Shown piece after piece: positions 12,256 to 19,864 of a stretch of 22,252 bases of DNA. The notes beneath the pieces are model-generated. The model was not told where the DNA came from and made no database searches. It saw nothing but the letters and a program-made list of their open reading frames with translations. Every line of letters begins with the position of its first letter. Position 1 is the stretch's first letter. Made by a program: the position numbers and the translations under genes. Location: IMG/VR virus record IMGVR_UViG_3300027976_003597, positions 1 to 22,252 of that record; one strand, written 5' to 3'. The stretch is from a virus.

Positions 12256-12412
12256 ATCTCTACTCCTATAATGAGAACATTATGGTTAAGTTCTATCTTT
12301 TACTTTGTTTATGATTTTCCTTCTTTATTCTATAACGTATTTAATACTTATTACGATTTTAGTATCATTTCTCTTATCTATATTATTAATATTCTTGATA
12401 TTCTTGATATTT
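12256..12412 (-). other. AT-rich intergenic spacer with small hairpin near the ribosome-binding site
   Basis: This 157-base spacer is extremely AT-rich. It has a tandem ATTCTTGAT repeat at its left part and a perfect 6-bp stem (ATAATG-AGAA-CATTAT on the plus strand, 12268-12283) abutting the AGGAG of the 226-aa gene. AT-richness suits a phage promoter, but no -35/-10 pair could be assigned. The hairpin could modulate translation. Confidence 0.4.
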
Positions 12413-14800
12413 TTACTTTTTTATCTCTTCGTGATCTTTATAATATTGTTCATCTCGTTCATCTTGGCTTGTTTGTCGATCTTGTTGGTCTTGTTGGTCT
12501 TGTTGATTTTTAGTATCCACTAAACTACTTAAAGATGCAGTTAGTTCATCTATATCTGTCTGGGACAACGTTTGCATAATCTGTAATATTTCTTGCCAAG
12601 CCGGATTATTTTGAAGATTTTGCTGATACGGCTGGTGTAGCGCCATCTTAGTCAACCGATCAACTACCGCAGCTCCTACTTCTTGTTTTTCTTTATCTGA
12701 TTGATTTCTTTTATTTTTCTCTAAATCTAATTGCTCGACTAACTTCTTAATAGCACTAGATGGCAATTTGCCTGCATGCTCAAGAATTTTGTCTATCCTT
12801 GTCTTTCTATTCACGCTCGCCCATGGATTCCCGTTACCCGTTTCTGGTGATTTTTTCAACGATGATGGTTCCACTGATTTATCCGCTGTATCATGTGTCG
12901 CCGGTAAAGTCTTCTTAGGATGTCCTTGAATATCATTATGTTTTTGATAAGTAGGACTGAGACGTTGTATTTGTTTTTTAATTTCATCCAATGTTTTTTG
13001 ATTAAGATTTTTAGTCAAATTTTTAAGATTTGTTGCAACACTCTTTTGATAGTCATCTGTTGAGTTTGTTACAATTTGATCTAACATTTGAACTAGTTGA
13101 TTTCTTTGATCTCGATAACTTTGTAATGTTGTTTCAAGCTGACCGACGATAGGCAACATACTATCTACGCCAAAATTTTTAGAATTCAATCTACCCTTCA
13201 AAAAATTGCCAGCTCTATCCATCCAATTCAAAGACTCTTTCATTTGACTAGACAATCTAATCAAATCGGCGGATAACTTTGGGTCTTGACTGGCAATCTT
13301 ATGTGCTAAAACCTCAAAAGCATTTCCTGCTTGCTTAGGAGTCATTTGACTCGTTAGAATACGATTTGTTATTTCATCTACACCGTCAGCGACACGACTC
13401 CAGCCTCTCCGGTCAAAATGACTTGCTAATTTAGTGAGAGATTCAATATTCACCGATGCCTTTATCTTATCCGGTGTCGAGGGTATTTCTGTTGAGTTAA
13501 CTTTCTCTAAACGGTCACTAACGTAATTAAGAATAGCCGTTAAAGTTGATCCGTCATTAATAGAAGATACTAATTCAGCAATTTGATTAGCTACATACTG
13601 TTCGGTATCATCTTCGATATTTTCTGTTTGTGGACTAGTTACCTGTGGAGTGGATGACAGATTAGCGATACCCTGTCGCATATTTGCAGTAAAATTCTGA
13701 GTTAGATTTAGTGCCTGATTAGCATCTTTAACGCCAGCCCATTGCTGAACATAAGTATTGATAGGAGAAAGAGCTCTCTGCAACATGCTGGCAGCATTAT
13801 TATCTCCTTTTTGAGTAAATTGCTGCTGTAAACGAACAAGATAATTCAACTCTTTTGTAAGTTGAGGAATAAATTGATGACTAATCGCCTGCATTACCCC
13901 TTGCGAGTCAGCAGCTTCTTTCTGTATTTTTCCTTTTAAATTAAATGTATTGCCTGCTGCTACTGAGGCTTGCTGTGGCTGTGGCTGTAGCTGTTGCTGT
14001 GCCGGTGCTCTTGTTACTGGTTGGGACATATTACCGGACCCTATTCCCTGAACAGCTTCATTTAATTGTTGATTATAGTTTCCGGCAATATTTAGAATAT
14101 TTTCAAGACGCAAAAGAATATTCTTCATACGTCCGCCCTGTCCTCCAAAAAGTCCTTTCAATCCTTCCCATGCGTTACTTAATGCTCCGCCTGGGTTACC
14201 TGTAAGGGGATTCGTAGCTCCCCATCCCGAAGCTTCTACCACAATAGCATCTGCAACTTCGGCGAGTTTTTTAGCATCTTTATTACGTCCTTTATTCGCC
14301 ATCTTTTCAGCAACACCAGCAATATCTTCAGCTACTTTTAATGCGGCAACTTGATGTCGAGATGAACCTTGTTCCAATGACGCAAAAACAGCATCACCAA
14401 TACTATTCGCCTTTTTAATATTCTTACGAAGTTGCTGATTAAAAAACTTAACTTCATTACCGCCTGTTGCCGAAGCTGTTTTAAGAGTAGTTTCAGATAA
14501 ATCGGCAGCATACTTCTCCCAACCGCTATCAGGATTATTGATAGAAGCAAGATATTCTTTATGGCATTCAAACCAAACCTCTTGAGCTGCTGTACCTGGT
14601 TTACTCGCTCGCTTCTGACGATAGCAATTTTCCCAACAACGACGGTTACGAATCCAATATCCTTGAACTCCAACATATTGTGCTTTCTTAACAAGACTAT
14701 ATCTCTCTGCTAGTTTATCAAGATATCCAGCAGATTTTGTCAAGCCTTCTTTCTCAAGACTCCCAGCTATATCGACAATAGTTTGAATTGGTTCTATCAT
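12413..14800 (-). CDS. Large helical repeat-containing hypothetical protein (795 aa)
   Basis: Unrecognised large protein. ATG at 14800 with AAGG upstream, 4 bases after the preceding stop. Mostly α-helical, Gln/Asn-rich. A helical-hairpin motif of about 28 residues recurs near residues 8-36, 157-185, 319-347 and 454-482, with a core like L-A-x3-[DEN]-[KR]-x-G-x4-A-x2-[LV]-D. The N-terminus has a Cys/aromatic cluster: RRCWENCYRQKR (C55, C59) and EVWFECHKEYL (C79, H80). A Gly-rich stretch (about 195-225) and a Gln/Pro linker (265-280) lead to FNLKGKIQKEA (286-296). The C-terminus has DQQ repeats from a 9-base DNA repeat. It is the largest non-portal protein here, and size and location suggest a virion component. 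Internal-head or tail-associated roles are both possible; no enzyme motif is seen. Confidence 0.85.
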   Translation of the reverse strand: MIEPIQTIVDIAGSLEKEGLTKSAGYLDKLAERYSLVKKAQYVGVQGYWIRNRRCWENCYRQKRASKPGTAAQEVWFECHKEYLASINNPDSGWEKYAADLSETTLKTASATGGNEVKFFNQQLRKNIKKANSIGDAVFASLEQGSSRHQVAALKVAEDIAGVAEKMANKGRNKDAKKLAEVADAIVVEASGWGATNPLTGNPGGALSNAWEGLKGLFGGQGGRMKNILLRLENILNIAGNYNQQLNEAVQGIGSGNMSQPVTRAPAQQQLQPQPQQASVAAGNTFNLKGKIQKEAADSQGVMQAISHQFIPQLTKELNYLVRLQQQFTQKGDNNAASMLQRALSPINTYVQQWAGVKDANQALNLTQNFTANMRQGIANLSSTPQVTSPQTENIEDDTEQYVANQIAELVSSINDGSTLTAILNYVSDRLEKVNSTEIPSTPDKIKASVNIESLTKLASHFDRRGWSRVADGVDEITNRILTSQMTPKQAGNAFEVLAHKIASQDPKLSADLIRLSSQMKESLNWMDRAGNFLKGRLNSKNFGVDSMLPIVGQLETTLQSYRDQRNQLVQMLDQIVTNSTDDYQKSVATNLKNLTKNLNQKTLDEIKKQIQRLSPTYQKHNDIQGHPKKTLPATHDTADKSVEPSSLKKSPETGNGNPWASVNRKTRIDKILEHAGKLPSSAIKKLVEQLDLEKNKRNQSDKEKQEVGAAVVDRLTKMALHQPYQQNLQNNPAWQEILQIMQTLSQTDIDELTASLSSLVDTKNQQDQQDQQDRQTSQDERDEQYYKDHEEIKK

Positions 14801-14804
14801 TTTA

Positions 14805-15347
14805 TTACCTTTGTGAGACTATAAACTTCGGTTCATACTGTTGATCCAAAAAACTATAGTCGAAAATATTAACAATCCTAAATGCTCTAATATTTCCGAC
14901 CGTTTGGTCAAACGTTACTAAAATATCATGATGCGTCGTTTTCGCATGAAATTTACCATGCGGCTCTACATCTCTAGTTATCGATCTACCACCTTTTGTT
15001 CGATATCTGATACGAAGAACTTCTTTATTCTGAGTTGCCCAATCCGTCGCCGCAAATGGGTTAGGAAATTTTGGGTAATCTCTATCAGTTACCTCTTCGC
15101 CTATATATTCCTCATAATCCTGACCGGCATCCTGTCCTGTATTTTGTTCATCTCTCGACTGATCTCCTATTACGTCATCATCGTAGCGATCCTCAAGTAC
15201 CCCAAAAGCTTCTTCAGGACCAACTGTCGGCAGCGGGCGCATTTCAGGATAATCTGAAAGATTGCCAATCCCGTCCTCTTCATCGGGATTAAAAAACTTT
15301 TGTGATACGACAATTTTATCATAATTATCTGTGCAAATAATCCTCAT
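14805..15347 (-). CDS. WYL-like (SH3-fold) domain protein (180 aa)
   Basis: The N-terminal 105 residues are acidic and low-complexity (DRYDDDVIGDQSRDEQ). Residues about 109-176 form a β-rich domain whose order of motifs resembles WYL domains: EVLRIRYRTKGG, SITRDVEPHGKFHAK, HDILVTFDQTVGNIRAFRIV and NIFDYSFLDQQYEPKF. WYL domains usually sense ligands or nucleic acids in regulators; here there is no DNA-binding N-terminal domain. A structural or protein-interaction role in the virion operon is equally possible. ATG at 15347 lacks an obvious ribosome-binding site, and the 40 bases upstream are AT-rich. The domain call is by pattern only. Confidence 0.6.
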   Translation of the reverse strand: MRIICTDNYDKIVVSQKFFNPDEEDGIGNLSDYPEMRPLPTVGPEEAFGVLEDRYDDDVIGDQSRDEQNTGQDAGQDYEEYIGEEVTDRDYPKFPNPFAATDWATQNKEVLRIRYRTKGGRSITRDVEPHGKFHAKTTHHDILVTFDQTVGNIRAFRIVNIFDYSFLDQQYEPKFIVSQR

Positions 15348-15387
15348 AAACTAGTATAACTTTTAATATTGTGGAACTAAATCCTTT

Positions 15388-15747
15388 TTATGAACCAAAA
15401 AAAATAGAGTGACTACCATTTTTGTCTCTCTGTACATCTATTTTAGCTCCTTCTTTTATATTGTGTTTTTTAAAAAATCCTGCATTAGTCTCAATCGCAG
15501 CTATACAATTTGGAGGGCTAGCAATAGCTCTACGAGACAATGTATCAATCTTAGATATTTTCACTATTTTTTCATCATCGGAAACGAAAGCAATATCAAG
15601 AGGTATAAAAGTATTCTCTCCCCAAAACCGCAAAGTTTGAGGCTTGTTAAATATAAACAGCATTCCCTCATCTTCTGGCAGATCATGACGAAACATTAAA
15701 CCCTGTTCTTGTTTAGACGGGGAATCTGCCACTTCTACCTTAAGCAT
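15388..15747 (-). CDS. DUF192 family protein (119 aa)
   Basis: This is a full-length DUF192 domain. The family pattern runs through the whole protein: VEVADSPSKQEQGLMFR (4-20), LPEDEGMLFIF (23-33), FWGENTFIPLDIAFV (41-55), KIVKISKID, then AAIETNAGFFKKHNIKEGAKI (83-103). DUF192 proteins are small β-rich proteins of unknown biochemical role, in bacteria often exported with a signal peptide. This copy starts directly at the domain and has no signal peptide, so it would act in the cytoplasm or be packaged. GAGGTGA lies about 6 bases before the ATG, which overlaps the upstream gene's stop by 8 bases, so the two are co-translated. Its presence in a terminase-portal cluster suggests a virion or assembly task, not established. 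Confidence 0.88.
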   Translation of the reverse strand: MLKVEVADSPSKQEQGLMFRHDLPEDEGMLFIFNKPQTLRFWGENTFIPLDIAFVSDDEKIVKISKIDTLSRRAIASPPNCIAAIETNAGFFKKHNIKEGAKIDVQRDKNGSHSIFFGS

Positions 15748-16210
15748 AATCGTTCACCTCAAAATAAATTCCACTTCTATTTATTTCGTATATAAAATCA
15801 TCAATTTCATTTTCTGCAACCGAAAAAACAACATTATCAGACGATGCCTCTATTGGAACGACAGTATGATTATTATAATTGTCATATGTTTGAAAAAATT
15901 TCAGAACAGCTCCACGATCAACGCTAGCTTTTTTCTTTTTAAGAGTTATTTTTTCAACAATAGGTAGCCATCTCTCTTCTTGTTTATATTCACCATTTTC
16001 TACAGCGTCTTCCATCCATTCCCCAAAATCCTTATCTACTTCAAGATAAAAAGGAACTTCTAACTGTAAACGCATAACCAATCGCCCGCCCTTGAATTTG
16101 CGCATCTTTTTATATTTCATATCATACCAGAGCAAATCTATCTCTAGTGTGTTACTGTCATCTTCTTTTTTGACAGGATGTTTAACTATAACTAGTTTCC
16201 TTTTAGCCAC
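15740..16210 (-). CDS. Hypothetical protein (156 aa)
   Basis: Unrecognised. The start is GTG at 16210, 8 bases after GGAG; a TTG one codon earlier (16213) is also possible. Both overlap the stop of the preceding gene (16203). The protein begins with basic VAKRKLVIVKHPVKK and continues with alternating β-like segments (NTLEIDLLWYDMKYKKMRKF, GGRLVMRLQLEVPFYLEV, HTVVPIEASSDNVVFSVAEN) and a helix at VDRGAVLKFFQTYDNY. It ends DFIYEINRSGIYFEVNDYA, so a compact β-rich fold is likely. It overlaps the DUF192 start by 8 bases, making a tightly coupled trio with its two neighbours. Confidence 0.78.
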   Translation of the reverse strand: MAKRKLVIVKHPVKKEDDSNTLEIDLLWYDMKYKKMRKFKGGRLVMRLQLEVPFYLEVDKDFGEWMEDAVENGEYKQEERWLPIVEKITLKKKKASVDRGAVLKFFQTYDNYNNHTVVPIEASSDNVVFSVAENEIDDFIYEINRSGIYFEVNDYA

Positions 16211-16676
16211 CAAATCTACTCCACCAATCTTGTTCTATTTTTCCCTGAAGCCCTCTCAGTCCTTTAGTTTCTCGTCTCTTTTTAGCCTGTTTTCGTGTCG
16301 GAGCTTTCGTATTTGCTAATGCCACTTCATAATTAATTTGTTTCCCATCATCTTCGAAAGAAGATTTATCATCACCTAAAATCATAATTTTTATGACCTC
16401 GTTTCCTTTTTTAGTAAATTCTATACGATCACCAAAATCTCTAATTAGCCCTTCTTTCTGCATCCCCTTAACTTCTTCAAGCGACATCGTAGAAGGCTTG
16501 TGATAGATTCCATTTGACAAAGGAGAGTCTTGCTGCTTCCAAAGATAGAATAGCTTATCGGCGGCCTTACGAGATACAATACTACCATTAAGCATTCTCT
16601 TTTTGCCGAAATCAGTACTAGGAAGAATATTTAACAAAGTATCTATTACGGATTGTTGATTTTTTCTAAATGGCAT
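16203..16676 (-). CDS. Hypothetical protein (157 aa) with winged-helix-like segment
   Basis: Unrecognised overall. The N-terminal two thirds look like a small helical fold (SVIDTLLNILPSTDFGKKR, SRKAADKLFYLWKQQ). It is followed by TMSLEEVKGMQKEGLIRDFG and DRIEFTKKGNEVIKIMIL, which has the helix - 'EGLI' - β-wing pattern of winged-helix domains. The C-terminus is strongly basic (APTRKQAKKRRETKGLRG) and ends DWWSRFGG. This could bind DNA, in a regulatory or packaging role (inference). The ATG at 16676 lies 2 bases past the previous stop with only a weak GAG upstream, consistent with translational coupling. Confidence 0.75.
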   Translation of the reverse strand: MPFRKNQQSVIDTLLNILPSTDFGKKRMLNGSIVSRKAADKLFYLWKQQDSPLSNGIYHKPSTMSLEEVKGMQKEGLIRDFGDRIEFTKKGNEVIKIMILGDDKSSFEDDGKQINYEVALANTKAPTRKQAKKRRETKGLRGLQGKIEQDWWSRFGG

Positions 16677-16678
16677 AT

Positions 16679-17452
16679 TTATGATCTCATTGTATTTGGT
16701 GCTGGAGAATAAGGACTTTCACTATCTCTATCCGTCCATAAGAACGGCTCATTCCTCTGTTCTCTCCAAACAAACCCTTCCTTAAACTGGTCGTCATTAT
16801 AATTTTCAAGTCCCATACGATAACGTCTCTGTCCTCGAATATCTTTATCTCTTCCTCTAACTTCAGGATCGATTTCAGACCATTCGAATACACGCTCCTG
16901 CATAGGAACATCTAAACGAGACCACGGACCCTGCACGCCTCTAGCTAGTCTAACTATCTTCTCTGATACAAACTGCTCTCCCTTAATCGCTGCTCGAAGA
17001 AGTCTATAGACATATTCCTGCTGAGAAATCAATCGATAAATCCAATCTATTGACATTTTGATCTCAGGAAATTTGACAACAGTTTCTTGAGTAAAGCTAT
17101 CGCAATCTCTATCTAGGAAAGACTGCAACTTACCATAAATATGAGACTTTCTCATATCCGGAAAACATTCTGCAAATCTAGTTAATTCTTTTACTGAATA
17201 GACAAAAAGATCAACCATTTTTTGTTCGTATACATGTTTCCCGGTATATTCAAGAACATTAACTGCTTCCTGCCAAAGATCAATAAAAAGCTCTTTATTA
17301 TCATCTATCTGTGATTTCAGCGCTTTTATAGCAGAAGGGATAGGTTTACGAACAACCTTACCATCAGAAATAATATCACATACATTCTGGTCTACAAGGC
17401 GAACACCATGAAAAGCAAGCTCTTGTTGTAGTATTTCCCAGTTTTTTGTCAT
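16679..17452 (-). CDS. Hypothetical helical protein (257 aa)
   Basis: Unrecognised. ATG at 17452 with a weak GAG 5-8 bases upstream; a stronger AAGGAG lies too far away at about 17484. Residues 1-190 are α-helical with many aromatic and charged residues (KNWEILQQELAFHGVRLVDQ, KELFIDLWQEAVNVLEYTGK, IDWIYRLISQQEYVYRLLRA). The last 70 residues are hydrophilic, rich in Arg, Asp, Trp and Pro (GRDKDIRGQRRYRMG, FLWTDRDSESPYSPAPN), and probably form an extended arm. No membrane segment or catalytic motif. It is the first gene after a 144-base spacer, so it may begin a sub-operon. Confidence 0.78.
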   Translation of the reverse strand: MTKNWEILQQELAFHGVRLVDQNVCDIISDGKVVRKPIPSAIKALKSQIDDNKELFIDLWQEAVNVLEYTGKHVYEQKMVDLFVYSVKELTRFAECFPDMRKSHIYGKLQSFLDRDCDSFTQETVVKFPEIKMSIDWIYRLISQQEYVYRLLRAAIKGEQFVSEKIVRLARGVQGPWSRLDVPMQERVFEWSEIDPEVRGRDKDIRGQRRYRMGLENYNDDQFKEGFVWREQRNEPFLWTDRDSESPYSPAPNTMRS

Positions 17453-17596
17453 GACTACTCTATATTTAATTTTTGGGCTTATTCTCCTTGTTAGAAAATG
17501 TCAAAGCACAAACACAAGAAGCAATATAGAGTGCAGAATAGCACTAATACATCACTTTCTTACCGTTTTTTCTTCTTTGCTTCGCCGTCCCAAAAA
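17453..17596 (-). other. 144-base intergenic spacer
   Basis: Contains a TTGACA hexamer (17499-17504 on the minus strand), but its expected -10 positions read TAAGCC, ATAAGC or AAGCCC, so no promoter is claimed. It also has an AAGGAG with no start codon at a usable distance, and a 5-bp AGTGC/GCACT stem at 17530-17545 without a T-tract. It is one of only two larger gaps in this block and thus a plausible site for transcription signals. Confidence 0.35.
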
Positions 17597-18418
17597 TTAT
17601 GAAACTTCGCCATTCTGTTCAACCACGCTCTTAACAGATTTAGATAACTTATCTGGTTTTCTTTTTCGGGTATTTTCGGTTTTCTGGATATCATCAGAAA
17701 AGTCGATATCAGACGGACCTCCATCAGGGTTATCTACAAAAATTATATCTGGTGTTTCTGTAGTGACAAGAGGATCGTTATTAGGATTGACCATTACGGC
17801 ATTTGGTCCGCCAGGAAACTTCTTTTTAGTGATTTGAATTTTCGTTCGAGATCGCTGATCTTCTATATCAGCTTCATCTAAATCTACATTCTCTTTAATT
17901 ATTTCTTTAGCTCTTGCTGTTTGAAGAATTTTCTTAGAATCACTTTTTATTTTTATTTTATTTGGTTTCTTGTTTGTCTTTTTGCGCGATTTTGATTGAG
18001 ATTCTTCCTCTTCAATTTCTTCTTCGTCTATTTCTTCAGATACTTCTTTCTTGGACAAAAGTTCTGCCTGCAAAACTTCAACTGCCCCTACTTTTATTGC
18101 AGCCTGAAATTCAGGAGAAAGAAAATTATCCCTCGATGCATCAAATATAGCCTTGGGAGCAATCCTTAATCCAGTACTACCAATAGCTAGCGAATTTGAC
18201 GTAGTATTACCACATCTTATTCGCATAAGACCATCTGGTAATGTTTTAGTATCGTCTGTTTCATAGAGCAAATAACCCTGCTTAATAGCTGCTTGTACGT
18301 CAGCCTGCTGTAATTGCATTTCACTTAAATGAATCATTTCATTCGCTTTAAGATTTTTATCAACAGAAGAAAGTCGCATGATGTTTGTCAGGTTTTTGGA
18401 TACTCTAAATATTTTCAT
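17597..18418 (-). CDS. Hypothetical protein (273 aa) with charged middle region
   Basis: Unrecognised. ATG at 18418, 6 bases past the preceding stop, with little Shine-Dalgarno. The N-terminal 120 residues look folded (EMIHLSEMQLQQADVQAAIK then QGYLLYETD; LPDGLMRIRCGNTTSNSLAI; FLSPEFQAAIKVGAVEVLQA). The 'I-x-LS-x2-x-L...V-x-x-AIK-x-GYL' arrangement recalls short segments seen in small phage head proteins, but no family name is offered. An acidic run (EEIDEEEIEEEE) turns abruptly into a Lys-rich run (RKKTNKKPNKIKIKSDSKK) near residues 128-160, and the C-terminal 90 residues are hydrophilic. Likely a soluble, partly disordered virion-region protein. Confidence 0.78.
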   Translation of the reverse strand: MKIFRVSKNLTNIMRLSSVDKNLKANEMIHLSEMQLQQADVQAAIKQGYLLYETDDTKTLPDGLMRIRCGNTTSNSLAIGSTGLRIAPKAIFDASRDNFLSPEFQAAIKVGAVEVLQAELLSKKEVSEEIDEEEIEEEESQSKSRKKTNKKPNKIKIKSDSKKILQTARAKEIIKENVDLDEADIEDQRSRTKIQITKKKFPGGPNAVMVNPNNDPLVTTETPDIIFVDNPDGGPSDIDFSDDIQKTENTRKRKPDKLSKSVKSVVEQNGEVS

Positions 18419-18424
18419 AATTCT

Positions 18425-19105
18425 TTAAACTCGCATACGTTTACATGTTGAATCGAATACATCCTGTGTATCGACATTTTCTCCCCTAAAGCTTTGAGCA
18501 GCTCGAAGTCGAGGAGATAAACCTCCTTGTTGACGCTTACGGTTTAAGAGTTCACCTAGAGTTCCTTTGTCTCGCCCAATCTGTTTTCTTTCAATTACAC
18601 TTTCTCTATTAAATGGAGCTTCATCGTACCAACCTTCAACTGACGGCTCAGAATCCATCTTATTTTCGCCCATTAAAGCAAAATCATGACCAGGTAAATT
18701 TCTTTCATCTTCATCTTGTTCTTTTGCCGGCAACTCAGACGGCTCTCCCTGTCTCTGTCGAGAACTTCCAACAGAATCATACCTAGCATCGCCAGGCATC
18801 ATAATAGTATTACGATTAACACTATCTCCTGGTTGCGGTGTAACATTTTCATCAAAAGCCCGGTAAGGATTCTTTCTTGGGTCAAGATGAAACGATTCTG
18901 GCATGCCAGTGCCACGATCAGCTGTAATAATTGCAGCATCTACAGCAGCATCGATAATACTTTTCACTAATATTATACTTTTGACATTAGAAAGTGATTT
19001 TTTAGCATATTTGTACGCAGCAGTATACACGGGAGTTCCTTCAGTTAACCCCGATGCTGTAAGCGCAATACGCAGAAACCGTGAATCATATTTTTTCATC
19101 AGCAT
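18425..19105 (-). CDS. Hypothetical protein (226 aa), C-terminal disordered
   Basis: Unrecognised. Candidate starts are GTG 19108, ATG 19105 and ATG 19099, all inside the end of the previous gene; GGTGAT before 19099 could serve as a partial ribosome-binding site. ATG 19105 is taken by default. The first 65 residues are helical and hydrophobic (SRFLRIALTASGLTEGTPVY, SIILVKSIIDAAVDAAIITA). The rest is hydrophilic and Pro/Gly/Arg/Asp-rich (DPRKNPYRAFDENVTPQPGD, EQDEDERNLPGHDF, LGELLNRKRQQGGLSPRLRA) and probably disordered. The 20-base overlap suggests translational coupling with the 249-aa gene. No function is assigned. Confidence 0.75.
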   Translation of the reverse strand: MLMKKYDSRFLRIALTASGLTEGTPVYTAAYKYAKKSLSNVKSIILVKSIIDAAVDAAIITADRGTGMPESFHLDPRKNPYRAFDENVTPQPGDSVNRNTIMMPGDARYDSVGSSRQRQGEPSELPAKEQDEDERNLPGHDFALMGENKMDSEPSVEGWYDEAPFNRESVIERKQIGRDKGTLGELLNRKRQQGGLSPRLRAAQSFRGENVDTQDVFDSTCKRMRV

Positions 19106-19835
19106 CACCGTCGAAAGCTGCTGTAGTCAGCATTTCACTTTTAGATGCATTTATATCTATTGCAATCTGCTGCTCATCTTTATTCAATTCTCTACCCTCT
19201 TGAGCAGCCGTCAAATGAAGATGAAATAACATAGCATCAGCATCTTTTAAGGATGCCATTACCATTTCATCTACTTTATCGTTCCTACGGAGACGACCCC
19301 GATTTATTTTCTGGTCAGTTTCAACCGGCACAGTATCATCTAATTTGCCGAAACGGTCAGGATGATTATGAAGCTGACTAGGCTGAGTGTTCCCTTTAAT
19401 CTTAGTAATACGATCCTCATCGATCTGGGCGTGCAGATACTTATCCCAAAAACTCGTATCTGTATCAATGGTTTTTTCTTGTGCCTTGAACGCCTCTACC
19501 TTTTTTTGGTGAGTAGCTTCTTCAAGCAAATTAGTAGGAACCAATGGATGCTGTCTCGCCTTTCTAGAACGATGTAGATTGTAAAGATTTTCACCGTCAT
19601 TCATACGTCCTTCGACTAACTTAGACTCAGAACCAGTATGAACGTCAGCTAGACGCCGTTCAGTATGCGACTCAGCATCATCATCTTTATGTCCGTTATC
19701 TTCTAATTGACGTTCCCAAATTCCCTTATCTGGCGGGGTAAGTCCGTGCTCTTCGTTATTATCTCGCAACATTTCATCGTAATGTCTTGTTGAGTTGCCT
19801 TTAGCGGCACTTTTATTAAGATTAAACATAGCCAT
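19086..19835 (-). CDS. Hypothetical protein (249 aa), FNL motif at N-terminus
   Basis: Unrecognised. ATG at 19835 with GGAG 7 bases upstream, 29 bases after TerL. It begins MAMFNLNKSAAKG, carrying the FNL motif of the region at the extreme N-terminus. The rest is hydrophilic and His/Asp/Lys-rich (DEMLRDNNEEHGLTPPDKGI, GHKDDDAESHTERRLADVHT, FWDKYLHAQIDEDRITKIKG), with a helical C-terminal part (DKVDEMVMASLKDADAMLFH, HLTAAQEGRELNKDEQQIAI). No membrane segment or enzyme motif. Directly following TerL, it would be made with the terminase, and its end overlaps the next gene. Confidence 0.8.
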   Translation of the reverse strand: MAMFNLNKSAAKGNSTRHYDEMLRDNNEEHGLTPPDKGIWERQLEDNGHKDDDAESHTERRLADVHTGSESKLVEGRMNDGENLYNLHRSRKARQHPLVPTNLLEEATHQKKVEAFKAQEKTIDTDTSFWDKYLHAQIDEDRITKIKGNTQPSQLHNHPDRFGKLDDTVPVETDQKINRGRLRRNDKVDEMVMASLKDADAMLFHLHLTAAQEGRELNKDEQQIAIDINASKSEMLTTAAFDGDADEKI

Positions 19836-19864
19836 AATATAGCTCCGTAATTTTCACCTATAAA

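Noticed and set aside
17476-17504. TTGACA as a σ70-type promoter upstream of the 257-aa gene
   Set aside because: No acceptable -10 hexamer at 16-18 bases spacing.
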